A stretch of 22,438 nucleotides of DNA from DATBIS01 sp036556805 (GTDB lineage: Bacteria > Actinomycetota > UBA4738 > HRBIN12), in contig DATBIS010000008.1 in assembly GCA_036556805.1 (NCBI GenBank), positions 1 through 22,438 on the forward strand, read 5' to 3'. The notes beneath the pieces are model-generated. The model searched no databases. It was not told where the DNA came from and saw only the letters and a program-made list of their open reading frames with translations. Made by a program: the position numbers and the translations under genes. Below are positions 1 through 6,667 of this stretch, piece by piece (the stretch's first letter is position 1; each line of letters begins with the position of its first letter).

Positions 1-793
1 GCGCCGCCACGACCTTGTCGGGGAACTGCGCGATGCCCGGTCCTACCGCGTCCCAGATCCCCTTGTCGCCCCAGCCGATGTTCACGATCATCGCGAAGAT
101 CGTCGTGCCGAGGATCGCGAGCAGCAGGCCGCCCCTCACGCGTCTCGCGACCAGGAGCGACGCGAGACCGAGCCCCACGACGAACACGAGGACGCGGAGC
201 GACGACAGATTCGGGTTGAGGTCGACGGGCTTCGTCGCACCCGGCCCCGGCACCACGATGCCGCCGTTCACGAACCCGATGATCGCGAGGAAGAGCCCGA
301 TGCCGATGCCGATCGAGCGCTTGAGGTCCATCGGGATCGCGTTGAGGACCGCTTCGCGAAAGCCCGTCAGCACGAGCGCCGTGATGATGAGGCCCTCGAG
401 CACGATCACGCCCATCGCCTGCGGCCACGTGAGGCCGAGCCCGCCGACGAGCGTGAACGCCACGAAGCCGTTCAGCCCGAGACCGGCGGCGATCGCGAAC
501 GGATAGTTCGCCCACAGGCCCATGGCGATCGTCGCGACGCCCGCGACGAGCGCCGTGACGGTGAGCACTTCCGCGAACCCCAGCTGCGTCCCTGCCGAGT
601 CCGGGAACACCGCAAGGAACTGGGGGTTCACGAACAGGATGTACGCCATCGTCAGCCAGGTGGTGACGCCGGCGAGGATCTCGGTTCGCACGTTCGATCC
701 GCGCCCGGAGATGCCGAAGAAGCGATCGAGCGTTCCCCCGCCCCCGGACGCCTCACCTACCTGGACGACGCGGTCGTTCTCGGTCCTGGCCAT
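1..793 (-). CDS. AzgA-type purine (adenine/guanine/hypoxanthine) permease, partial
   Basis: Membrane transporter of the NCS2 family, AzgA branch, which imports nucleobases such as hypoxanthine, guanine or adenine by proton symport. Only the first 264 residues are in the window; the C-terminal part lies beyond position 1. Seen: a family hallmark at residues 45-58 (TTWLTMAYILFVNP), a second conserved block AAGLGLNGF at 102-110, and the glycine-rich IGIGIGLFLAIIGF at 161-174. There are several hydrophobic segments and a short, glycine-rich cytoplasmic N-terminus. The ATG at 793 is preceded by a purine-rich AGAGGGGG stretch at a suitable distance and by a good -35/-10 pair further up. The gene is divergent from the DUF3105 pair. 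Exact substrate cannot be told from this part. The family is confident; the call would change only if the missing half were disrupted. Confidence 0.9.
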   Translation of the reverse strand, partial: MARTENDRVVQVGEASGGGGTLDRFFGISGRGSNVRTEILAGVTTWLTMAYILFVNPQFLAVFPDSAGTQLGFAEVLTVTALVAGVATIAMGLWANYPFAIAAGLGLNGFVAFTLVGGLGLTWPQAMGVIVLEGLIITALVLTGFREAVLNAIPMDLKRSIGIGIGLFLAIIGFVNGGIVVPGPGATKPVDLNPNLSSLRVLVFVVGLGLASLLVARRVRGGLLLAILGTTIFAMIVNIGWGDKGIWDAVGPGIAQFPDKVVAA

Positions 794-852
794 CAGCGCC
801 CCCTCTCTTGCCGGCCTCGGCGCCGGCGAGCCGCACGGGGAAGTCGGCGCGA

Positions 853-881
853 AGAATAGGCACGCACCGCGCCCCGGGCAA
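853..881 (-). promoter_or_regulatory. Promoter for the purine permease
   Basis: On the minus strand a TTGCCC box (876-881) and a TATTCT box (853-858) are separated by exactly 17 bp, close to the housekeeping sigma consensus. Transcription would begin near 846, giving a leader of about 50 nt before the ATG at 793. No purine riboswitch fold is apparent in that leader. Confidence 0.6.
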
Positions 882-907
882 GCTGCAGACGCTGTAGCTC
901 CCGTCGG

Positions 908-913
908 TATGCT
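908..913 (+). promoter_or_regulatory. Possible -10 box for the DUF3105 gene pair
   Basis: TATGCT stands out in the GC-rich divergent spacer (794-992), about 80 nt before the GTG start at 993. No convincing -35 box lies 16-18 bp upstream, so this is only a candidate. Confidence 0.3.
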
Positions 914-992
914 GAGTTGCCGCGTCGGCCGCTGGGAGACGCCGTCGCGGCGCCCGTGCAAGATCGATGTGACCCCCAGGGAGGAACGGCCC

Positions 993-1826
993 GTGGCCGA
1001 CCGTGGACGAGGTGCGGGTGACCCGCGCCCGACGAAGGCGCAGCGCAAGGACGACGCCCGGCGTCAGCGCGAGGAGATCCAGCGCCGCATGGCCCAGCGG
1101 AAGAAGAGCCGCGCGATCGCCGCCGGCGGGTCGGTGGTCGTGGCGGGCGCCGTCGTGGTCGCCTTCATCCTCGCCTCGGGCGGCGGGCTGCCCAAGCCCG
1201 CCGACCTGCTCGCGCAGGCCGGCGACGCCCAGAAGAGCGCGAGCTGCGATGCCGTGCAGACCGTCGCCCCGTTCGACCCCGCGAACGTCACGGGCGACGT
1301 GCAGGCGGCCGAAGCCGGCGACCCCGCCAACGTGGACCGCAACCACATCGGGGACACCCTGGACCCGACCCCGCCGAAGCTCTCGAAGTACCCGACGGTG
1401 CCCCCGACCTCGGGCCCGCACGCGCCGATCCCTCCCGGGCCGCTGCCACCGGGCGTGTACGACCAGGCGCCGGACATCTACCGGGCCATCCACAGCCTCG
1501 AGCACGGCGCGACGATCATCTGGTACTCCCCGAGCGCCTCGGGTGAGCAGCTGCAGCTGCTGAAGGACTTCTACAACCAGCGGCTGGTCGAGGAGGCGGT
1601 CGGGCAGGATCGCGTGCTCGTCGCGCCGTACGACTACCCGGATCAGGGCGCGGCCGGGCAACTCGCGGACGGCGTGCAGATGGCGCTCGTCTCCTGGCAC
1701 CGTCTCGAGACGTGCGGCCAGGTGAACCTCGCGGCGGCGTTCGCGTTCACGTCGCAGTACAGCGCGCCGCCGTTCGAAAGCCGGCAGTACCTCGGCGAGG
1801 CGCCGGAGGCGGGAGCGTCCCTCTAG
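993..1826 (+). CDS. DUF3105 domain membrane-anchored protein (first copy)
   Basis: Predicted 277 residues. The strongly charged N-terminus (about 1-40, coiled-coil-like, rich in Arg, Lys and Glu) is cytoplasmic, followed by one membrane segment (about 43-62) and an outside DUF3105 domain (about 85-255). Conserved features are TSGPH at 139-143, HSLEHG at 167-172 and SWHRLETC at 234-241; C85 and C241 could form a disulfide. The reading frame stays open upstream, but GTG at 993 has a GGGAGG ribosome-binding site about 8 nt before it and gives the usual domain layout, so that start is chosen. The stop overlaps the start of the second copy. The biochemical function of DUF3105 is not known to me; the histidines suggest metal binding, which is inference. 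Family confident, role unknown. Confidence 0.85.
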   Translation: MADRGRGAGDPRPTKAQRKDDARRQREEIQRRMAQRKKSRAIAAGGSVVVAGAVVVAFILASGGGLPKPADLLAQAGDAQKSASCDAVQTVAPFDPANVTGDVQAAEAGDPANVDRNHIGDTLDPTPPKLSKYPTVPPTSGPHAPIPPGPLPPGVYDQAPDIYRAIHSLEHGATIIWYSPSASGEQLQLLKDFYNQRLVEEAVGQDRVLVAPYDYPDQGAAGQLADGVQMALVSWHRLETCGQVNLAAAFAFTSQYSAPPFESRQYLGEAPEAGASL

Positions 1827-2593
1827 TGCCGACGAAGAAGAAGCGGCGGCGACCGGCCTCCCGACCGGCCCCGGGTGGGTCGTCGACGGCGCGGCCGGCG
1901 AAGCCGGCCGCGCCGTCGACCCGCGAGCGCAGGGAACGGAAGGAAGAGGCGCGGCGCGCCCGCGAGCGGGCGCGCAAGCAGGTGCGGCGGCGCGCCCTCG
2001 TCCGCCGGACGGCCACGCTCACGGTGGGGGCGGCCGCCGTCTTCCTCATCGTCGCGTTCGTGTACCGCGCCGCCTCACCGAAGCCGCTCTCGCAGGCCGC
2101 TCGCACCGCCGCCGCGGCCGCCGGGTGCAGCGCCGTGGAGACGCCGATCGCCGGCGAGCCCAGCCGCCAGCACCTCACGCCCGGCGCTTCCTACGACTAC
2201 CCGTCCGAACCCGCCACGGCCGGCCCGCACGATCCGTCGCCGCTCCCCGACGAGCCGCACGTGTACACGGAGATGCCGCCCGAGACGAACCTCGTGCACA
2301 ACCTCGAGCACGCGTTCGTGAACCTGTACTACCGGCAGACGGGCGACGGCGCGCTGCCGCAGGACGTGGTCGACGCGCTCACCACGTTCGCGAACGCGCA
2401 CACGCGAACGATCCTCAGCCCGCACACGAGCCTTCCCGACGGGGTCGCGCTCGCGTACACCGCGTGGGACAAGCTCATCACGTGCCCCGCGGGCATCACC
2501 GCCACGCAGGCACGGACGATCGCCCAAGGCTGGTGGGACTCGTACGCGTGCTCCAGCAACGCGCCCGAGGCGCCCCCTCGCTACGCGTGCTGA
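1826..2593 (+). CDS. DUF3105 domain membrane-anchored protein (second copy)
   Basis: Predicted 255 residues starting at a GTG whose G is also the last base of the upstream TAG, so translation is probably coupled. Residues 1-61 are extremely basic and contain Pro/Ala-rich and Arg/Glu-rich stretches. A membrane segment follows (about 62-80), then an outside DUF3105 domain with TAGPH (131-135) and VHNLEHAFV (157-165). C101 and C220 match the cysteine pair of the first copy. The two proteins are clearly paralogous but diverged: this one lacks the long insert before the HxLEH motif and has an extra Cys-containing tail (C242, C255). The 5' part of the gene carries two perfect inverted repeats (1882-1920 and 1954-1975). 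No function can be assigned beyond a membrane-tethered extracytoplasmic domain. Confidence 0.82.
   Translation: MPTKKKRRRPASRPAPGGSSTARPAKPAAPSTRERRERKEEARRARERARKQVRRRALVRRTATLTVGAAAVFLIVAFVYRAASPKPLSQAARTAAAAAGCSAVETPIAGEPSRQHLTPGASYDYPSEPATAGPHDPSPLPDEPHVYTEMPPETNLVHNLEHAFVNLYYRQTGDGALPQDVVDALTTFANAHTRTILSPHTSLPDGVALAYTAWDKLITCPAGITATQARTIAQGWWDSYACSSNAPEAPPRYAC
1882..1920. repeat. Perfect 18-bp inverted repeat with 3-nt loop inside a CDS
   Basis: Left arm 1882-1899, loop GAA 1900-1902, right arm 1903-1920; all 18 pairs are Watson-Crick and nearly all are G-C. It lies at codons 19-32 of the second DUF3105 gene and encodes a Pro/Ala/Arg-rich linker. On mRNA it would form a very stable hairpin shortly after the start codon. 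Confidence 0.9.
1954..1975. repeat. Perfect 10-bp inverted repeat inside a CDS
   Basis: Left arm GCGCGCCCGC (1954-1963), two central bases GA, right arm GCGGGCGCGC (1966-1975). It sits 33 nt after the longer inverted repeat, in the Arg/Ala/Glu-rich segment just before the membrane helix of the second DUF3105 protein. Confidence 0.8.
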
Positions 2594-2594
2594 G

Positions 2595-4313
2595 CTAGGA
2601 GACCGAGCAGGCTCCGCCGCCCGCGGAGCAGTCGATCGAGCCGTGCTCGAAGGTCGCGGACGACGACCCGTCGCCGGCCTCGATCACGCGCGACGTCGGG
2701 AACCCCAGCTGACCCTTCGCCGCGCCCTCCGCGAGATACGTGTCGAGCACGGCGCCCCACAGGGCGAACGTCCCCACTGAGCTCTTGCGGTAGATCCTCC
2801 CGCCCTTGAAGGTCACGCGGCGGCAGGCGCCGCCGCCGCAGCCCGGCTCGCCGGTGATCGCGATCGCACCCGAGATCGGAAGATCGAGCACGCCATCGGG
2901 CCCGCCGACGTCCCGGTACTCGGTATCGATCGCGCCCTTCAGCCAGACCGTGAGCTTCGCCGAGTTCGTGTGGTAGATCGACCCCACCTTGAACCGCTGA
3001 TGCCGGCCCCCCACGTCCTGGAACGACTTCGTCACGGGAAGACCCGGCGCGCACATGATGCTGTCGTACTTCGTGCGGATCGCCCCGGTCACGTTCTTGT
3101 TCGTGTTGATCCAGACGCGATCGTCCTTGAGGCCGAGCGCCGCGCGGAGCTCGGTGCCGGTGATGACCGCCGATCCCTGACCGCCCTTCACCGTGACGGT
3201 CTCGATACGGCCGGAGACGCCGCGGTGATACTTCACGAAGTTCTTCACGATCCCGATGGATCCCGTGTACGGCTGCAGCGAGTTCTTCAGCTTCGTGGCC
3301 GTGAACGTCTCCTCCCAGATGCGGTTCGGGTTCGCGCTCGTGAAGTCGCCCGGGTCGCACACCCCCCGAAGCCACGCGATGGCGGTTCCGCCCCAGACGT
3401 TCTCGTTGTTCTCGGTGTAGCCGCCCGACGACGACGAATAGAACGCCGTGATCTCGTCGCCCTGGTAGATCACGACCTTCTCGTCGGTGGCGTCCACCGC
3501 GTCGACCCAGAGATCGCCGTCCACGCCGCTCTCCTTGTTCCAGCCGGTGTAGACCTGGTCGAGCGAGGAGTCGTACAGGGCGCAGTTGCACGGGTTGCGG
3601 TGCTGGCTGATCGCGGCCTTCGCGAACGCGTACGTCCGCGCGGCCACCGCCTGCGCGCGGAGCGCCGCCTGCGGCCAGCTGCTGGGAACCTCGGACAGGC
3701 CGTACAGGTAGCCCTGCGGCTCCACCGGCAGGATCAGCCGCAGGAGACACGACCCGCCCCCGCACTGGTACAGGTTGAACTCGAGATAGCCGCGGTTGTA
3801 CGTCGCGCCGCCCTCGGGTACCTGCACGCGCGCGCCGTCCGGCTCAAACGTCGCGAAGAGGTCGTTCGCCGGGCCGCCCCAGTCCTTGCCGCCCACGCGG
3901 TCGCCGTTCGCGTCGAGCACGCGGTACTTCTTCGCGTGGCGCCGGATCGTCCACTCCTCCCCGCCGGGGATCTCGCCGACGAGCGGCCCCGTGTTCCGGT
4001 TGCCGACCCGAAGCGAGGTCGTGCCGGCGATCGACTTCACGCGGATCTTCTTCCGCGCCTGCGTGAGGCCGATGCGGAGCCTCGCCGGCGAGTCGGCGGC
4101 CTTCTTGACGTGGGTGTCGGAGTAGAAGTGGGTGAGGATCGGCCCGTACGCGGAGCCGTCGAGCGCCATCCCGTACGCACCCCACTGCGAGAGCCCGAGC
4201 CCGTGGCCGAACCCGGAGCCGTAGAACGTGAAGGACTTCGCCGCGGCCTCGGCGGGGAGCACCACGGCCACCGCAAGGGCGAGCACGAGGGAGACGAATG
4301 CGGACCGACGCAT
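2595..4313 (-). CDS. Secreted SpoIID/LytB-domain protein with LGFP-like repeats
   Basis: Predicted 572 residues. A signal peptide (1-25) is followed at once by GSGFGHGLGLSQWGA (32-46), the Gly-His-Gly signature of the SpoIID/LytB family, here at the N-terminal side. The main domain spans about 160-395 and includes LSEVPSSWPQAALRAQAVAARTYA; E208 fits the catalytic glutamate of SpoIID lytic transglycosylases. PCNC (C242, C244) followed by DQVYTGW resembles the metal-binding and active-site loop. The C-terminal part (about 430-572) has LGFP-like repeats, for example GGPDGVLDLPISG and GQLGFPTSRV, usually linked to wall binding. Likely role: cutting or remodelling peptidoglycan or its stem-stripped glycans outside the cell. 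It starts at ATG 4313 and ends one base from the convergent DUF3105 stop. Family sure; enzymatic activity inferred. Confidence 0.85.
   Translation of the reverse strand: MRRSAFVSLVLALAVAVVLPAEAAAKSFTFYGSGFGHGLGLSQWGAYGMALDGSAYGPILTHFYSDTHVKKAADSPARLRIGLTQARKKIRVKSIAGTTSLRVGNRNTGPLVGEIPGGEEWTIRRHAKKYRVLDANGDRVGGKDWGGPANDLFATFEPDGARVQVPEGGATYNRGYLEFNLYQCGGGSCLLRLILPVEPQGYLYGLSEVPSSWPQAALRAQAVAARTYAFAKAAISQHRNPCNCALYDSSLDQVYTGWNKESGVDGDLWVDAVDATDEKVVIYQGDEITAFYSSSSGGYTENNENVWGGTAIAWLRGVCDPGDFTSANPNRIWEETFTATKLKNSLQPYTGSIGIVKNFVKYHRGVSGRIETVTVKGGQGSAVITGTELRAALGLKDDRVWINTNKNVTGAIRTKYDSIMCAPGLPVTKSFQDVGGRHQRFKVGSIYHTNSAKLTVWLKGAIDTEYRDVGGPDGVLDLPISGAIAITGEPGCGGGACRRVTFKGGRIYRKSSVGTFALWGAVLDTYLAEGAAKGQLGFPTSRVIEAGDGSSSATFEHGSIDCSAGGGACSVS
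2611..2629. terminator. Possible hairpin between convergent genes
   Basis: GCTCCGC (2611-2617), loop CGCCC, GCGGAGC (2623-2629): 7-bp arms just past the stop of the second DUF3105 gene and inside the 3' end of the SpoIID gene. There is no T-tract, so it is a weak candidate for ending the plus-strand transcript. Confidence 0.25.
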
Positions 4314-4332
4314 GGGGGTGTGGAAGTCACGC

Positions 4333-4338
4333 ACGCTA
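4333..4338 (-). promoter_or_regulatory. Possible -10 box for the SpoIID gene
   Basis: TAGCGT on the minus strand, 19 nt before the ATG at 4313, in the 52-bp gap after the pyrophosphorylase gene. The same hexamer stands before other genes in this window (14884-14889, 19235-19240). Confidence 0.35.
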
Positions 4339-4365
4339 CCACATCGGTCCCGCGCGCCCGGAGCT

Positions 4366-5388
4366 TCAGTCGGACGCGCGGGCCTCGGTGAACGGGGGGA
4401 CGCGCGCGTCCTCGATCGTCGCTCCCGCCCCGACCTGCGCCGATTCCCCGACGACGCTCTCGAGCACGCTTGCGCCCTCCCCCACCTCGGCGTTCGGCCC
4501 GAGGATCGAGTCGAGCACACGGGCGCCGGCGCCGATCCGCGCGCCGGCGAGCACGACGGACTCGGCCACCTCGGCGTCCCGCTCCACGCGCACGCCGGCG
4601 CCGATCACCGCGTGAGGAGCGAGGCGCGCGGTGGGATCCACGTGGGCCCCCGGTCCGACATACGGGGCCTCGTAGCGAAGGCCGTGCATCCTCCCGTCGA
4701 GGGCGTCGAACTGCGCTCGGCGGTACTTCTCGGGCGTGCCGAGGTCCATCCAGTAGGCGTCGGATCGGAAGCCGTACACCGCCCGCCCCGAGCCGATGAG
4801 CGCGGGGAACACCGCCGTCTCGATCGAGAGCGGCTCACCGGCAGGGAATCCCTCGAACGCGCGTCGATCGAGGAGATACGTGCCGGCGTTGATGTCGCCG
4901 GACACGGCCTCCGCCGGCTTCTCCCTGAACTCCAGGACGCGCCCGTCCGAGGCCGTCGACACGAGACCGAACGCGCGCGCGTCCTCCACACGATGGAGCG
5001 CGATCGTGGCGGCCGCCGAGCTTCGCTCGTGGAAGGAACGGAGCTCCGTGAGGTCGAGGTCGGTGATGACGTCGCCGTTCATCGCGAGAAACGCCTCGTC
5101 GCCGACGCGGTCGAGCGCGTTCAGGATCGCTCCGCCGGTGTCGAGCGGCTCGGGTTCGGTGATCCACTCGATCACCGGAGAGCCGTTGCGTTCTTCGAGG
5201 AAGGGTCCGAACGACGCCTCGAGATAGGAGGACGACAGCACCACGTGATCGACGCCGTGGCGCACCAGGCGATCCATCGTGTGGTGCAGGAGCGGCCGGT
5301 CGACGAGCGGCAGCAGCTCCTTCTTGAGCGTCTCGGTGAGCGGGCGAAGACGCGTGCCCTGGCCCCCGACCAGGACGACCGCCCTCAC
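4366..5388 (-). CDS. Sugar-nucleotide pyrophosphorylase (mannose-1-phosphate guanylyltransferase-like)
   Basis: Predicted 340 residues. The N-terminal nucleotidyltransferase domain (1-235) carries GGQGTRLRPLT (8-18), NGDV (104-107), EKP (156-158), NAGTY (167-171) and DLGTPEKY (215-222), the standard set for enzymes joining a sugar-1-phosphate to an NTP. The C-terminal part (about 243-327) is a left-handed beta-helix of hexapeptide-type repeats, as in GDP-mannose and some glucose-1-phosphate enzymes. It probably supplies the activated sugar for the glycosyltransferases upstream. GTG at 5388 overlaps the stop of the GT2 gene by 4 nt (GTGA), so it is the last gene of the coupled export and glycosyltransferase run. 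GDP-mannose synthesis is the best guess; a dTDP- or UDP-glucose activity cannot be excluded. Confidence 0.85.
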   Translation of the reverse strand: MRAVVLVGGQGTRLRPLTETLKKELLPLVDRPLLHHTMDRLVRHGVDHVVLSSSYLEASFGPFLEERNGSPVIEWITEPEPLDTGGAILNALDRVGDEAFLAMNGDVITDLDLTELRSFHERSSAAATIALHRVEDARAFGLVSTASDGRVLEFREKPAEAVSGDINAGTYLLDRRAFEGFPAGEPLSIETAVFPALIGSGRAVYGFRSDAYWMDLGTPEKYRRAQFDALDGRMHGLRYEAPYVGPGAHVDPTARLAPHAVIGAGVRVERDAEVAESVVLAGARIGAGARVLDSILGPNAEVGEGASVLESVVGESAQVGAGATIEDARVPPFTEARASD

Positions 5389-6254
5389 CGCTTCCGGATC
5401 CTTCCCGCGAGCCAGCCGAGCTCGGCGCGCAGCCGCAACGCGGCCCAGGCGAGCGGCAAGAGGAACCGTCGCCGTCCGGCCACGCGGTGCTTCCGCACGT
5501 AGCGGAACAGGGCGCGCGAGCGCTCGACGGCAGCCTCACGCGTGTGCCCGGTCGAGACCCCGCCTTCGTGCAGCACCTCGACCTCGGGCGTGCACACGAC
5601 GTCCCAACCTTCGGCGCGCATCCTCGTGGCGAGGTCGAGCTCCTCGCCGACCAGCGAAAAGCCCTCGTCGAGGAGCCCGACCCGGTCGAGCGCCTCCCGG
5701 CGCACGAGCATGCTCGCGCCCGAGACCCAATCGACCAGACGGTCCGTCGCCCCGTCCCACCGATCGGCGCCGCGACCCCGCGAGCCGTCGTCGAAGAACG
5801 GCCCGGCCGCCGGCGCCGCGACGGCCTCGAGCACCGACGGGAACCGTCGTCCCGTGGACGCCATCGTGCCGTCGGGGTGCCGGATCACCGGCCCCACGAT
5901 CCCCGCTGCCGGATGCTCCCGCGCGACCTCCACGAGCCCGGCGAGCGTCCCGCTCCACCACTCGGCATCCGGATCGAGGAACAGCACAAAGGGCGCCGTC
6001 GTGTCGTTGATCCCCTGGTTCAGCGCGGGCGCCAGCAGGACGTTCGACCGGTTCTCGATCATGCGGACCGAGGGATGCTCTGCGACCGCTCGCCTGTGGC
6101 TGTCGTCGCGCGACGCGTTGTCGATCACGAGCACATCGACCTCGATGTCGCCTCGATGCGCCTCGAGCGATCGGAGGCACCGCTCCAGATAGAGGCCGGT
6201 GTTGAAGTTCACGATCACGACGGCGAGCTCGGCCGTCCAGGACTCGTCGGTCAT
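5385..6254 (-). CDS. GT2-family glycosyltransferase (rhamnosyltransferase-like)
   Basis: Predicted 289 residues, cytoplasmic face of the membrane. GT-A fold signs: VNFNTG (15-20), DNASRDDS (45-52) and a D-P-D metal-binding motif at 94-96, followed by GASMLVRREAL and the GEELDLATRMRAEGW acceptor-side block. This arrangement resembles WbbL-type rhamnosyltransferases that use dTDP-rhamnose, though the donor cannot be fixed from sequence. The C-terminus is basic and amphipathic, fitting peripheral membrane attachment. The ATG at 6254 overlaps the stop of the small transporter gene (ATGA) and its own stop overlaps the next GTG, so it is translationally coupled on both sides. Confidence 0.88.
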   Translation of the reverse strand: MTDESWTAELAVVIVNFNTGLYLERCLRSLEAHRGDIEVDVLVIDNASRDDSHRRAVAEHPSVRMIENRSNVLLAPALNQGINDTTAPFVLFLDPDAEWWSGTLAGLVEVAREHPAAGIVGPVIRHPDGTMASTGRRFPSVLEAVAAPAAGPFFDDGSRGRGADRWDGATDRLVDWVSGASMLVRREALDRVGLLDEGFSLVGEELDLATRMRAEGWDVVCTPEVEVLHEGGVSTGHTREAAVERSRALFRYVRKHRVAGRRRFLLPLAWAALRLRAELGWLAGRIRKR

Positions 6255-6667
6255 GCGTGCGGCGTCTGGCCCACCAGCACGACGCCCGCCACGATGAGCG
6301 CGACGCCTGCGAGTCGGAGCGACGTGATCCGCTCGTCGAGCACGAACCGACCCAGTACGAGGATCAGGACGTAGCTGAGCGACGCGAACGGGTACGCGAA
6401 CGACAGGCTCGCGCGGGACAGCACCACGAGCCAGACGATCGCCGAGAGGCCGAACAGCACGAGGCCCAGCCACACGATGGGCGACCCCGCGAGCGCGCGC
6501 AGCGACTCGCCGTCGAGGCGGAGCGTCCCGCCCGTGTCGTCGGTCACGCGGTTGACGCCGGATTTCAGGGTGACCTGCGCCACGGCGGCGAACGTCACCG
6601 ACAGGAGGATCATCCCGATCAGCACGGCGCGATTCCCCTTCCTCGGAGTGGTTGCGGCTTCGCTCAC
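6251..6667 (-). CDS. Small EmrE/EamA-like four-helix membrane transporter
   Basis: Predicted 138 residues with four hydrophobic helices (about 14-35, 63-83, 87-108, 116-134), the size and pattern of small multidrug resistance or ArnE/ArnF-like members of the drug/metabolite transporter superfamily. AYPFASLSYVLILVLGRFVLDE (about 91-112) is typical. The neighbours (Wzt before it, GT2 after it, both overlapping by 4 nt) suggest that it moves a polyprenyl-phosphate-linked sugar across the membrane, as ArnE/F-type flippases do, rather than a drug. A 21-residue loop between helices 1 and 2 (about 40-60) is longer than in EmrE. Start GTG at 6667, overlapping the TGA of wzt. Family fairly sure, substrate inferred. 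Confidence 0.75.
   Translation of the reverse strand: MSEAATTPRKGNRAVLIGMILLSVTFAAVAQVTLKSGVNRVTDDTGGTLRLDGESLRALAGSPIVWLGLVLFGLSAIVWLVVLSRASLSFAYPFASLSYVLILVLGRFVLDERITSLRLAGVALIVAGVVLVGQTPHA

Noticed and set aside
522..992. Upstream extension of the first DUF3105 frame
   Set aside because: The extension runs through the permease gene on the other strand and the divergent promoter region; GTG 993 has a good ribosome-binding site and gives the normal domain layout.
2970..4391. Long plus-strand open frame (473 codons) opposite the SpoIID gene
   Set aside because: Its translation is Arg/Val/Asp/His-rich low-complexity typical of an antisense frame in GC-rich DNA, while the minus strand encodes a clear SpoIID/LytB protein.
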